From Heliocidaris tuberculata (Eukaryota > Echinodermata > Echinoidea > Camarodonta > Echinometridae), in NCBI GenBank assembly GCA_025618425.1, contig CM046832.1, positions 25,516,059 to 25,580,058 of the forward strand: DNA of 64,000 nt, in the 5' to 3' direction. This document shows positions 53,911-64,000 of this stretch, piece after piece; positions within the stretch are counted from its first letter, which is position 1; every line of letters starts with the position of its first letter. The translations under genes and the position numbers were made by a program. The notes below the pieces were generated by a model that had not been told where the DNA came from, searched no databases, and saw only the letters and a program-made list of their open reading frames with translations.

Positions 53911-54429
53911 TTCCTTCCATTGGAAACGCAAGAATTTCCTGCAGCTGGGATCTATAGGGATAGAGTAGTATGCATCCTTTAAGTCAAGTGATGCCATGAA
54001 ACATTCTTTGGTTAACAATTGGACGGCAGTTTCAAATGTGTCCATCTTGAAGTGGTGGAAATCCAAATGATTATTCAATTCCGATAAGTTGAGAATCATT
54101 CTCAATCTTCCGTCTTTTTTCTCCCTTGTGAAAATGTTGGAAATAAACTCGCCAGGTATGTGGTCACAACTTTCAATTACCTCTTTGTCCAAAAGGTCCT
54201 GTATCTCTTTATCTACAGCCATTATTTCCATAGGCGTGAGTTTGTAAGGGTGGGGTATGTACTTCTGAAGGGGTGGTACCCCCATGAATTCCAATTTGTA
54301 TCCTTTGACAATGTTCAAGATATTTCTATCAGAAGTTAGTTCTTCCCATTGGCTCAAATATAAATGTATTTGACCCCCTTGGAAAAAGTTACAATTCAGA
54401 GTGCTACTCAGTGAACAATCATTCCTCAC
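53911..54429 (-). pseudogene. DIRS RT N-terminal part
   Basis: Reads GYKLEFMGVPPLQKYIPHPY, EIQDLLDKEVIESCD, EFISNIFTREKKDGRLRMIL, NLSELNNHLDFHHFKMDT, CFMASLDLKDAYYSIPIDPS and KFLRFQWK. These are the fingers and the first palm motif, with the first catalytic Asp in SLDLKDAYYSI. Immediately after FQWK the frame jumps to the THFLGFD region. The roughly 70-residue segment that normally follows (PNGLxxAP, and YxDD) has been deleted near 53911-53917, with a one-base frame change. RT activity is therefore lost. Confidence 0.88.
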
Positions 54430-54458
54430 CTCATCATCCGTCTTAATCAGTTCGGATT

Positions 54459-56063
54459 CTAGTAGAGGGGCCTGGGCTGGGTGGCTGGTGCCTTGAAACC
54501 TCTTTGTTTCTTCTGACCTCTCATGTACGTCATTCCTCTTCCTCTGCCCCTCGGGTAGAATCCACGCCCTCTGTTCTGCGTGTTGCCTAAAAAAGAGGGC
54601 ACTGAAGGAGAGTTCTGATTTCCCCGGCCTCTCCCAGGATAGACTGGCCTGATCATGTTGCCTGCATATGGGGCATATCTCTGTTCTTTAAACTTCAGGG
54701 TCCCCATTTTGGTAACAGACACTGCCTTTTGTTGTTCTGTCATGTCTTTGACAACCTTACTAAGGTCCTCACCAAAGAGCTGCTGTGTTACCTTCACTTC
54801 AGGGCGACACAGAGGTTGATATTTCGGGTTCAGTTCAGGCCTAATACTTTCTCTTCTGAACATGTTCACTTCATAGTTTGCATGTGCCAGTAATGCCAAG
54901 GCCTCTTCCTGCTCTGGGGAAGACTTTTCTTTCATAAGGTTCGTGACTGCTATTAGACCTTTAATAAGAGGCTTTTGGAGCTTTTGGAGTCTCAAATCTC
55001 TTGATTTTGTTTTCGCAGGGATATTATCCCAAATCAAAGGGTTTACCTTGGGTACCACCAGGTTAGGGATATTGTTTGGTGGAACATATTTGTCCATGAG
55101 AGTAGCCATGTTGTCCATGCCCAACCGTTCTGACAGCATGATTTTTAGGCTATCTGCCAGCTCGTCATTTACATCTGGCCCCGAAGGGGCTTGTGACTGG
55201 AAACGGGCTGCAAAGCCCTTTGGCACTATAGGGCTTACAATATCCCCTGCATGCCCTGTTGTCAAGTCTGTTTCTACTTCTACTGCATGGTCTAATTGCT
55301 CAACTTGGTCTTGGGCAGACGGGGGGAGTAAACAATTTTCATCCTCCTCATATTCGTAAGGGTATTCATAATCGGGTTCAAAGCTCCCTTCCTCGAGGGC
55401 CAGTCCCTCCATATACTCATTATATGCTTGTTGATGTGCCTCTTGGGCATCTCTAACCTTAGGTTGAACAGCATTATGTCTCCCAACTGTATTGTTATTG
55501 GACATTTTCTCACAGAGCATTTCCAACATTCCATTCTGTTTTTCGAGTGCCCTTTCCAGATTTTGGAATCTCTGTTCATTTGAATCATTGACCTTGTTCA
55601 TGGCCAGGGGTAACTGTGACCCAGTAGTGCAACTAGTCGTACTAGAAGTAGAAGTAGAAGTAGAAGTAGGAACTGTATTTGGCTTACTAATTGGGTTTTC
55701 AGTCGGCTTTGCCTTCCCACGTTTTGTTTTACCACCAGTCTTATTTGGAATTTTCATCTGAGACTGAGCGTGAGAGTCAACCACCTTATCTCTGGCACTC
55801 TTACCCGACCTAGTATTAGCTAATTTGGGTATAACAAAACTTTCTCGCTTCTGTACATCGCTAGCCGTGCCAGCAAATATCACTCCAGCCGTGCCGGGAT
55901 TCAGAGCATTCTCTGTCCTACTTGCAGCGTTAGAAGCCCGTACCGCCGTGCAGATGGACGACGGTGAGAACACCCCACCGCTAGCTGCCTGATCCGAGGC
56001 GCCTTCTCGTGGGCCTCCATCACTATCAAAATCAGCCATAACAGGCACTATCAGAATTATCAA
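54459..56063 (-). CDS. DIRS gag-like protein
   Basis: This 534-residue open frame starts within 220 bases of the left terminal repeat; MADFDSDGGPREGASD is the likely real start (the Met at 56039) rather than the upstream MIILIVPVM. It has a low-complexity Thr/Ser stretch (TSTSTSTSSTTS), a possible coiled coil (FQNLERALEKQNGMLEMLCE) and an acidic EYPYEYEEDENC segment. The C-terminus is Arg/Gly-rich (PGRGRGNQ, GRGFYPRGRGRGM). RGG-type tails bind RNA. No CCHC knuckle is present, which is usual for DIRS gag proteins. The frame is uninterrupted. Confidence 0.8.
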   Translation of the reverse strand: MIILIVPVMADFDSDGGPREGASDQAASGGVFSPSSICTAVRASNAASRTENALNPGTAGVIFAGTASDVQKRESFVIPKLANTRSGKSARDKVVDSHAQSQMKIPNKTGGKTKRGKAKPTENPISKPNTVPTSTSTSTSSTTSCTTGSQLPLAMNKVNDSNEQRFQNLERALEKQNGMLEMLCEKMSNNNTVGRHNAVQPKVRDAQEAHQQAYNEYMEGLALEEGSFEPDYEYPYEYEEDENCLLPPSAQDQVEQLDHAVEVETDLTTGHAGDIVSPIVPKGFAARFQSQAPSGPDVNDELADSLKIMLSERLGMDNMATLMDKYVPPNNIPNLVVPKVNPLIWDNIPAKTKSRDLRLQKLQKPLIKGLIAVTNLMKEKSSPEQEEALALLAHANYEVNMFRRESIRPELNPKYQPLCRPEVKVTQQLFGEDLSKVVKDMTEQQKAVSVTKMGTLKFKEQRYAPYAGNMIRPVYPGRGRGNQNSPSVPSFLGNTQNRGRGFYPRGRGRGMTYMRGQKKQRGFKAPATQPRPLY

Positions 56064-56214
56064 ACTAAGAAAAACGGCTCAGAAGCTGGTATAATTAATA
56101 ATTCATCGAATACAGTAACACGTACCTCCTGTAGAGAGCGAAGAAAACGGAAAAAAGTGAAATTGTACTGATAAAATTGACTGCCCGTGGTCAGCCAACG
56201 CATGTACGTAGGCT

Positions 56215-56280
56215 CACTGATTTGCGCATGCGTAGCTCGTATCTCACAGAATCCCGTAACTTGGAGTTACGAGATAAAAT
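56215..56280 (-). repeat. DIRS left terminal inverted repeat
   Basis: Plus orientation ends ...TTTGCGCATGCGTAGCTCGT, ATCTCACAGAATCCCGTAAC, TTGGAGTTACGAGATAAAAT. It shares the GCATGCGTAGCTCGTATCTCAC part with the inverse of 51044-51075, and its outer 42 bases with the inverse of 51291-51335. Confidence 0.85.
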
Positions 56281-56480
56281 AATCAATTTTGTAACAAGCG
56301 CGTAATACATGTATCCTGGTATCCATATCGCACTAAAATTAAACTTCAATAAGTTATAGAAGGAAAATTATCCATGTTACAGACTAGTATTATTGATGAA
56401 TAAATTATTCATATTTTTACAAATACTTGAGATTTTGAAAATCTTGGTAATTATAGTAATATGACTTAGCATACCTAACA
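56281..56480. repeat. Direct duplication, copy 1
   Basis: ATCAATTTTGTAACAAGCGC, AATTAAACTTCAATAAGTTA and TGATGAATAAATTATTCATA recur at 57675-57870 with modest divergence. The two copies are offset by about 1,392 bases and bracket the foldback at 56570-57590. Confidence 0.8.
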
Positions 56481-56569
56481 GAGCAAGATTCAAACGTCAC
56501 CATGCGTCGTAATACTTCTCACGGTATTGAATATGTATCGAATTACAAGACATGCTTTTTACTCATTGT

Positions 56570-57590
56570 ACAGTACGTCCACAAAAAAAGTTAACAGAAA
56601 AAAATCTCCCCAAATAAATATTTAGAAATATTTGAAGCTAAATTTCATACCTGTGGATAGCTTAGGATCTCTTCTATCAAATGACACCAAAATATGTGGC
56701 AATATTTTACGCTCGAGTGAGCAAAGACCACTTTTGTGAAAAGGTGCCAAATCCAGATTAGACAAGAATTTGTATTTCTTCTGGCTGGTATCAGCAATGT
56801 TGATTGTCATGAAAAGGCTTATAAGTATTCATATTTGATCAATAATAGACAATTTATCAAAGAAGAGGTTCTGTTCTCTGTTATGTCCTCACGTATGTCA
56901 TTAATATTTTCATGTTTCAGTGAGCAATTAACTGCTTTACTTAGTGTTTTGAAATATTAGTTTTGGCAAGGTTATAATTCAAGCTGGTTTTCTCAGTCAA
57001 CCATAAAGTTTTGACGGGATATGTTGAAACATACAGAAAAAAGCCTATTCTTTCATAATTGCCTTTTAATGATCAGAATATGAAAGTTTCTAAATAAAGC
57101 CTTTTCAAAACTCTAAACTTTGCTGATACCAGACAGAACCAATACAAAGTTTTGTCAACCATAGATTTTGCACCATTTCACAATAATGGCTTTTGCTCAC
57201 TCAAGCGTAACATATCGTTAGATGTTTTGGTATCATTTGATAGGAGAGACCCTAAGCTATCCATAGGTATGAAAATTTCATGAACATATTTTGAAATGTT
57301 CATTTGGGGAGACTTTTTCCAACTGTCAAATTTTTACGGTTCTCAAATTTCTTAACACTAGTCAGCACAAAATACCAATTCTTGTCAAGTCTGGATTTTG
57401 CACCCTTTCGCAAAAGTCGCTTTTGCTCACTCGAGCTCAAAATATTGCCACATATTTTGGTGTCATTTGATAGAAGAGACCCTAATCTATCCACGGGTAT
57501 GAAAATTTCCTACAAATATTTTGAAATATTTATTTTGGGGGACTTTTTCCAACTGTTAACTTTTGTGGGGGACGCACTGTGGAAGAGATA
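56570..57590. mobile_element. Foldback element with CAGTRCGTCC-type ends
   Basis: The left arm (56571-56790) begins CAGTACGTCCACAAAA and includes GATAGCTTAGGATCTCTTC, TCAAATGACACCAAAATATG and CTCGAGTGAGCAAA. The right arm (57360-57587) is its inverse, ending GGGGACGCACTG. An additional inverse copy of the central block lies at 57130-57330, so the right side is partly duplicated. CAGT-type termini suggest a Tc1/mariner-like origin. No transposase remains. Confidence 0.7.
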
Positions 57591-57870
57591 TTGTTGTAAG
57601 AAAATATTGATCGTGTAATTAGAAATTCACCCTGCTTTTGATAGTATTTTCTGTCAAAATAAACGAATAAGAAAAAATCAATTTTGTAACAAGCGCATAA
57701 TACACGTATCCTAGTATCCATATCATACTAAGATTGAACTTCAATAAGTTATAGGAGGAAAATAATCCATGTAATAGACTCCAGTAATATTGATGAATAA
57801 ATTATTCATATTTCTGCAAAACATTCTAAAGTTTGATCTTTTTGATAATCTGTGTAATAGTTATGTGATA
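57591..57870. repeat. Direct duplication, copy 2, with DIRS-free flank
   Basis: 57675-57870 repeats 56281-56480. The bases before it (57625-57672, TAGAAATTCACCCTG...CTGTCAAAATAAACG) resemble those left of the DIRS element (50920-50961). This copy thus shows the site without the DIRS insertion. Confidence 0.65.
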
Positions 57871-58560
57871 TGACATGGCATGGATGAAGGACTTCATTTA
57901 TTCATTATCAAGCATCTTAAGCTTGATTTGTTCAACTGTTTCCAAACGGAACTGAAATTTAAGGAATTTTTGGACAGAGTTTTTTGCTAATTACAGATGA
58001 TTGCCGTGTTAGACGTTTGTGTCAGTGTTGCCGCAACTCACTGGACCGGTTGAGGTCACCAAAATAGATGTATTATTTGTATGAGCAATCAAAAGGGAAA
58101 AATACTTATATCCGGAATTTAAGAGCATAAACAACAGGTCCATTATAATAGTAAAAAAAAGGAAAGGTATAATTAATCATAACATCAATAATTAAACGCA
58201 GATGATATTAAACAACATTCAAAATGGTTCCAAGCAGGAAATAGAGTCGCAAACGTATGTGAACAATCTTTAAAAAAAGAAACGAGAAGAGAGAAAAGAA
58301 AGTTATGTCAAAGCATGAAACTACTTTGGAAAAAGAGAAGACCCCCCCCCCCCTCAAAAAAAAAATGTTAATTGGAATATCCAGAGGAGTCCAACCTCGT
58401 CCGACTATTAAAATGGTGGAGTACTACGCTCTAACCTATGTACCTGTGCAGTACGTTAGAAATAGAAGTTGGAAATAAAAGTTATAACCAATTGAAGACA
58501 AAAAGGTCTGTGCGCGCTATAGGCTCTGGTCCTCACGTGCTACAAATATAACAAATGATC
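57871..58560. other. Non-coding stretch
   Basis: A C-run followed by A-run lies near 58343-58367. No gene or defined element was recognised. Confidence 0.4.
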
Positions 58561-59235
58561 TCAGTGGTGATTTAAGGTCGTTACACTAATTCATTTAATG
58601 TCACTAAACTAAATAGTTGAGCAGTAATTCACAATTACGCCGTGTTATAATAAATTACTATACTACAGCAATTGGAATTGCTACACGATGTAATTATTTA
58701 ATGTCGCAACATTAATTCAAATTGCTACACATCTTTATTTAATGTAGGGACACTGTTGTGACATTAAATAGTTGAGCATTAATTCGGATTTATGTCGTGT
58801 AACAATTCGAATTACTACACGACTTAAATAATTAGGTCATGTAGCAATCAAATTACTACACAACATAATCATTTACGTTGTGTAGTAATTTGAATTGCTA
58901 CACAACCTTAATTATTCAATGTAGTGACACTAATTCATTTAATGTCATGACATTGAATAGTTGAGCAGTAATTCGGAGTTATGTCGTGTAGCAATTCAAA
59001 TTACTACATGACGTCATTAATTACGTTGTGATTACTACATGACATGATTAATTACGTCGTGTAGTAATTCCAGTTGTTACGCCTTAATTATTTAATATAG
59101 CAACACTAATTCATTTGATGCCACAACGTTAAATAGTTGCACAGTAATTCGGAATTACGCCATGTAGCAATTTGAATTACTACACAACGTAAATGATTAG
59201 GTCCTATAGTAATTTGAATTATGACACGATGGGTA
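58561..59235. repeat. AT-rich palindromic minisatellite
   Basis: Alternating units are built from GTAGTAATTCGAATTGCTAC (self-complementary apart from two positions), ACGACGTAATTA and ATTTAATGTCGCGACATTAA-like blocks. About a dozen palindromic cores occur. The block immediately precedes satellite S, as at 6481-6585. Confidence 0.85.
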
Positions 59236-61960
59236 GTGATGTTTTTGACGGGTTCCTGCTTCCATAGTGTCAAAACATTGTTCCAATGTTCTGTCTATAT
59301 CTCCAAAACTGAACCATAAATCAAGTTGAAACTTGTTACAGTAACTGTTATAGTCCTTAATAGTCATAATCAGGTCTATGAATATCAATGATGTCACGTC
59401 AATGTTGCGTCAATAGTGCGTCAAAACGTTGTTCCAGTGTTCTGTCTATATCTCCAAAATGGCATGGTCAGTCAAGTTGAACTTGGTACAGTTACAGTGT
59501 CCTTAATAGTCTTTATCAAATCTATTGATATATCGATGACGTCACGTCAGTGTCAATGTTTGTTGGTAGTGCGTCAAAACGTTGTTATGACGTTAAGTCT
59601 ACATCGCCTAAACGGCAGAGAATCAAGTCGAAACTTGGTATATGTAGTCCTTAATAGTCATGAGGTCTATGAGCATGAATGACATCACGTCAGTGTTGCA
59701 TCAGTAGTTGTTCCAACGTTATGTTTATATCTCCAAAACGGCACCGTGAATCAAGTTGAAACTTGGTACAGTTTATTCCTTTATAGTCATAGTCAGTTAT
59801 TACATCATGTTAAAGTTGCATCAGTACGTCAAAACGTTGCATTGTTAAGTCTATATGACCTAATGGCACTGTTAATCAAGTTGAAACTTGGTACAGTTAT
59901 AGTCTTTAATAGTCATAATCAGGTTTATGAATATAAATGATGTCACGTCAATGTTTCGTCAATAGTGCGTCAAAACGTTGTTCCAGTGTTCTGTCTATAT
60001 CTCCAAAATGGCATGGTCAGTCAAGTTGAACTTGGTACAGTTACAGTGTCCTTAATAGTCTTTATCAAATCTATTGATATATCGATGACGTCACGTCAAT
60101 GTCAATGTTTTGTTGGTAGAGCGTCAAAACGTTATGACGTTAAGTCTACATCGCCTAAATGGCAGTGAATCAAGTCGAAACTTGGTATATACATGTAGTC
60201 CTGAATAGTCATGAGGTCTATGAGTATGAATGCATCACGTCAATGTTGCGTCAGTAGTTGTTCCAACGTTATGTTTATATCTCCAAAATGGCACCGTGAA
60301 TCAAGTTGAAACTTGGTACAGTTTATTCCTTTATAGTCATAGTCAGTTATTACATCATGTTAAAGTTGCATCAGTACATCAAAACGTTGCAATGTTAAGT
60401 CTATATGACCTAATGGCACTGTTAATCAAGTTGAAACTTGGTACAGTTATAGTCCTTAATAGTCATAATCAGGTTTATGAATATAAATGATGTCACGTCG
60501 ATGTTGCGTCAATAGTAGGTCAGAACATTGTTCCAGTGTTCTGTCTGTATCTCCAAAATGGCATGGTCAGTCAAGTTGAACTTGGTACAGTTACAGTCCT
60601 TAATAGTCTTTATCAAATCTATTGATATATCGATGACATCACGTCAGTGTCAATGTTTTGTTGGTAGTGCGTCAAAACGTTGTTATGACGTTAAGTCTAC
60701 ATCGCCTAAACGGCAGAGAATCAAGTCGAAACTTGGTATATGTAGTCCTTAATAGTCATGAGGTCTATGAGTATGAATGACATCACGTCAGTGTTGCATC
60801 AGTAGTTGTTCCAACGTTTTGTTTATATCTCCAAAACGGCACCGTGAATCAAGTTGAAACTTGGTACCGTTTATTCCTTTATAGTCATAGTTGTATGATT
60901 TTTAATTACGTCAAGTTGCTTCAGTAGTACGTCAAAACACTATTCCGACGTTCTGTCAATATCTCCTAAACTGTGCCATGAATCTGAAAGTTAGTAGTTA
61001 TAGTCCTTAAAAGTCATAATCAGGTCTGTGAATATAAATGACATCATGTCAATGTTGCATCAGTAGTGCCTCAAAACGTTTCAGTGTTTAAGTCTATATC
61101 ACCTAAACGGCAAAGTGAATCAAATTAACACGATAAAAACTACTTTCGAAAAATAAACTCAAGGGCAATTTCAAAGGCCTTTTGTACTGCCCATAGAAAT
61201 CTTGTTCGGATTACGTAATACGCCATTGTAATGTTCGCACATTTCTAAAGGTGATAGACAGGGCTATTGAAATTGTCTTGAATTTATTTTTTGAAGTAGT
61301 TTTTATCGTGTTAATTGAAACTTGGTACAGTTATTGTACTTTATACATGTAGTAGTCATAATCAGGTCTATGAGTATGAATGACGTCACGTTGATGTTGC
61401 ATCAGTAGTTGTTCCGACGTTATGTTTATATCTCCAAAACGGCACCTTGAATCAAGTTGAAACTTGGTAGTTTATTCCTTTATAGTCATAGTCAGTTGTA
61501 TGATTTTTAATTACGTCACATTAGTGTTGCGTCAGTAGTACGTCAAAACACTGTTCCGATGTTCAGTCTATATCTCCAAAACAGCATCATGAATCTGAAA
61601 CTTAGTACAGTTATAGTCCTTAATAGTCATAATCAGGTCTATGAATATAAATGACATCACGTCAATGTTGCGTCAGTAGTGCCTCAAAACGTTGTTCCAA
61701 TCTTTAAGTCTATATCACCTAAACGGCAAAGTGATTCAAATTGAAACTTGGTACAGTTATTGTCCTTTATAGTAGTCATGATCAGGTCTGTGAGTATGAA
61801 TGACATCACATCGATGTTGCATCAGTAGTTGTTCTCTTACGTCTGTATTTCTTAAATGGCACATTCAGTCAAGATGAAACTTGCTTGAATTTAGTCATAA
61901 TCAGCTCTGCCAATCTTGAGGATGTCACTTCACTGTTGCGTCAGTAGTATGTCTACTTAC
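59236..61960. repeat. Satellite S array with higher-order repeat of about 549 bp
   Basis: About 19 monomers of roughly 130-145 bp carry CAAGTTGAAACTTGGTACAG, CCTTAATAGTCATAATCAGG and ACGTCAATGTTGCGTCA. Four monomer types recur in fixed order: CTGTCTATATCTCC, GTCTACATCGCC, GTTTATATCTCC and GTCTATATGACC. One HOR starts near 59416, the next near 59965 and a third near 60515, i.e. 549-550 bases apart. After about 60900 the order is looser. GTTGAAACTTGG-like and TGACGTCA palindromes recur throughout. Confidence 0.9.
61127..61312. mobile_element. 186-bp MITE inserted in satellite S
   Basis: Termini AACACGATAAAAACTACTT and AAGTAGTTTTTATCGTGTT are exact inverses, and imperfect inverse similarity continues to about 50 bases. 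AATT flanks both sides (61123-61126, 61313-61316). Other satellite monomers read CAAATTGAAAC, so removing the element and one AATT restores the monomer exactly. Confidence 0.88.
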
Positions 61961-62400
61961 CCCCTGTTCAGACACAAAACGTTACACCGAAACTCGATAA
62001 AGAAACGTATAAAATTTTCATCGTATAGCCTATGGACCGTTCAGACACATATCTCGACCGATTCGAAAAACATTGTATAGATGCGCAGTTTTCCACTGCG
62101 CGTGTTGTTATGGTCGCCGCCAGTCCCCGCCCCTGGTAAGGACACCTTTCGCGCGCACTCACGTTAAGCCCCGCCCAGTTATACCGTTCTATGGTCGCCA
62201 TATGTTCAGACACACACGGAAAGGTGATTCGTTATCGAGTTCTAGTTCGAAACGATGCTCTGACCCCAGTTTCGTTGTACGACGTTTCGTTAGTCAGCGT
62301 TCAGACACATAAGTCCACAAAAATTCATCGTATAGCTATACCGTTTCGATATAGCTATACCGTTTTGGTATAAAGTTTTTGTGTCTGAACACCCTGTTAG
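61961..62400. mobile_element. Non-autonomous element with TTCAGACACAAAA ends
   Basis: TGTTCAGACACAAAAC (61967-61982) and TTTTTGTGTCTGAACACCCTG (62376-62396) are inverse. The TTCAGACAC motif recurs internally at 62039, 62203 and 62310, and CGTATAGC/TATACCGTTT blocks are repeated. The right end, read inversely, starts CAGGGTGTTCAG, as in hAT-type termini. The left end is slightly damaged and no clear duplication was found. Confidence 0.65.
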
Positions 62401-62507
62401 TTGTGATCATTGCTGTGAACAACATGCCTTTTTTAATTTCACATCATTAAAAAGTAAAGGACCACCTATATTTCCTCTCTCCATTAACAAATTAAATTCT
62501 AGTTAGG
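62401..62507. other. Short spacer before H1
   Basis: AT-rich; no feature recognised. Confidence 0.4.
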
Positions 62508-64000
62508 TGGTCTGTCGTCATCGACAGACCACCTCTTAATTTCGTCAGAATTTTCTTTATTAGGCCTATCAAGGTCAAGTGCCCAAAATATTTTTCAAGG
62601 TCATCAGGTCATCATGACGTCATCCAGACGCCATTTTGTGAAATCACATTATCGATTATATCTTCATAACGAGTCATCAAAAATGAACCATATTTGACAC
62701 ACATGCACTACAGGTCAAGGGTCGACATAGCATGTCGACAAAATCCGCGCGCTCAGATGACGTGCACATACATGCACGTCAAAATTTAAATATGCTCAAA
62801 ATATCAAATTAGAGTATGTTGCAGGACATTTTAAGCATTTCAAAATTTTCTGTGCCTGCGCACGTGCGGAGTGCATCTTCTTGACACTATTTTTTACAAT
62901 TTCAAACAATTTACAGTCATTCTCGATATTCCATAATGCCACACGAGTGCATCAAACTTTCAAATTTGTGCACTCGTTAATGGGCAATATAATGTAAAAA
63001 GTGGTAAAAACATCCCTATCTTGGATCCGCCATAGCTCGTCAGAAAATGTGGCCCCCCCCCTGCAATTTTTTTACATATTCTGAATGGCTATAAGTTGTA
63101 GATTAGAATTCATGAAAAAAAATGGGGGGTCGATCGATTGGAACGTCTTCATATTTGCATATGATCTCAAAAAAATGATTTTGAAAAAATGACGTCATAA
63201 TTTTTGTATTCATTTGACAATATTTCAGTAAGAGGTAATTGATTTTCCTCCAAATTTTGATATGTTGTAGCTGAAACAATTGTCCACAAGATCAGTCTGC
63301 ACCATTTTTCATTTTGACAAAGACATGGCGTATTTTTGCGATTAAAGGAGGCATGTCAATTTTTCACATTTTGCATGTATTCTCTACGAGAAATGATTTT
63401 TTCTCAAATCTTGATTCTACATTCCAGTCTTCTTTAAGTAGTATTTCTGTTATTTTTGCTCAATTTTCCTCCAAATTTTAGTATGTTATAGCTGAGACAA
63501 TAAACTTTCTTAAGTGTGCCCTCCAATCATTGATCACATGTCGGGATCATGCCCATTTTTAAACTATTAAACATGATTTGAGAATCCCGTTTTTCGTTTT
63601 TGTTGTCTCTATGGCAAATATTTTAGTCTATTAGTAAAGCACTTGCCTCCAATTTCGGTGACCCAGGTTTGATCCCCGGTTGGTCCATTTTTTTTCTTCT
63701 TCTTTTTGCCTTTCATTTCACCATCTTCTTTGACAATTATAACATATACAAAAACTTCCTTATTTTGCATGTTATGTCTAATGGAAAATAGTGTACAGTA
63801 GATTGTGTACAACCCTATGCAGAATCTGATTCCCTGTCGTGTATTAAACCTATGGGGTTAATCTCCCATGTATCCTGCAATATCACATCGTCCGATTTTC
63901 TTTGATGCAAGTCTCCATCCATTGTCAACACTATCAGCATTATTATCTCGCACAAATATTATCGTAGACAGACCACCTAATTCATCTTCAGTGACGAATT
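62508..64000 (+). mobile_element. Family H1 Helitron-like element in plus orientation, cut by window end
   Basis: Starts AGGTGGTCTGTCGTCATCGACAGACCACC (5' hairpin), then TTTCGTCAGAATTTTC. All H1 blocks follow in order, with a tRNA-like domain at 63624-63687. Subterminal GACAGACCACCT lies at 63968-63979, then the AATTCATC/GACGAATT hairpin, which ends at the window border. The expected CTAG end would lie about 10 bases beyond 64000. Confidence 0.75.
63624..63687 (+). pseudogene. tRNA-Gly-like domain inside H1, degenerate
   Basis: TAGTCTATTAGTAAAGCAC (A-box region), CTTGCCTCCAATTTCGGTG, and GGTTTGATCCCCGGTTGGTCC (B-box region with changes). It lies in the same place relative to the H1 3' end as in the other copies. 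Confidence 0.6.

Larger units (their letters stand above)
50962..56280 (-). mobile_element. DIRS-like tyrosine-recombinase retrotransposon, structurally complete, RT-deleted
   Basis: On the minus strand are a left terminal repeat (about 56280-56215), a gag-like ORF, RT/RNase H, a tyrosine recombinase (ends 51829), an internal complementary region (51340-51214) and a right terminal repeat (51075-50962). The two terminal repeats share GCGCATGCGTAGCTCGTATC in inverse orientation. The internal region contains, side by side, the complement of both outer ends. That is the DIRS-1 replication design, and no target duplication is expected. The copy retains long open frames but lacks the RT catalytic segment. 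Confidence 0.9.

Noticed and set aside
54943..55359. 138-codon plus-strand frame
   Set aside because: Antisense to the intact DIRS gag-like frame; no domain.
59416..60752. Repeated plus-strand frames of 60-90 codons with similar proteins
   Set aside because: They recur because the satellite repeats; stop positions and frame shift with monomer indels, and there is no domain.

Overview
This window looks like nuclear DNA of a marine invertebrate deuterostome, most likely an echinoderm or close relative; that assignment is inference. The sequence is AT-rich with long non-coding stretches. It carries phase-1 fibronectin type III exons and a THAP zinc finger. It also holds DIRS-type, Penelope-type and LINE retroelements, together with Helitron-like, foldback and satellite DNA. 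No bacterial operons, rRNA genes or CRISPR arrays are visible.

Host-type coding content is small. A THAP zinc-finger domain lies at 147-368 (+). Three consecutive FN3 exons (4087-4374, 4830-5063, 5472-5744, +) are each flanked by phase-1 introns and belong to an extracellular or receptor protein whose other exons are not in view. One possible orphan exon lies near 12.5 kb (-). Everything else that can be interpreted is repeat or mobile DNA.

Layout. 0.6-1.4 kb: an 818-bp near-perfect palindrome with 9-bp target duplications. 2.3-3.9 kb: a foldback relic and a Helitron-like element (family H2) with internal 146-bp tandem repeats. 6.0-7.0 kb: fragments of a second Helitron-like family (H1) and of a tandem satellite. 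8.0-10.4 kb: a dead Penelope-like element (-) with a hammerhead-like motif. 11.3-12.1 kb: a tandem array of roughly 97-bp units. 14.2-16.6 kb: AAGCTTGC-rich repeats interrupted by a hAT-like element. 17.0-18.8 kb: the 3' part of a DIRS-like retrotransposon (+). 18.8-38.6 kb: a dense field of H1 copies carrying tRNA-Gly-like domains. One H1 copy is split by a 7,856-bp element with TTA target duplications, and another by a 2,564-bp element with 4-bp duplications. 39-46.3 kb: two decayed LINEs (-). 46.5-50.5 kb: a large foldback element that contains a TTAA-flanked palindrome and a second H2 copy. 50.96-56.28 kb: a structurally complete DIRS-like element (-) whose reverse transcriptase has lost its active site. 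56.3-57.9 kb: a duplicated block. 58.6-62.0 kb: a satellite with a higher-order repeat of about 549 bp. 62.5-64.0 kb: another H1 copy.

The most informative feature is nesting. Because several families are multicopy here, interrupted copies can be compared with uninterrupted ones. That gives direct support for element boundaries and target duplications (TTA, AGAG, AATT, TTAA and AGCCACCTC). No sign of an operating multi-gene host system was seen. The strongest leads are the large TTA element with no visible transposase, the tRNA-bearing Helitron-like family, and the DIRS internal complementary region.
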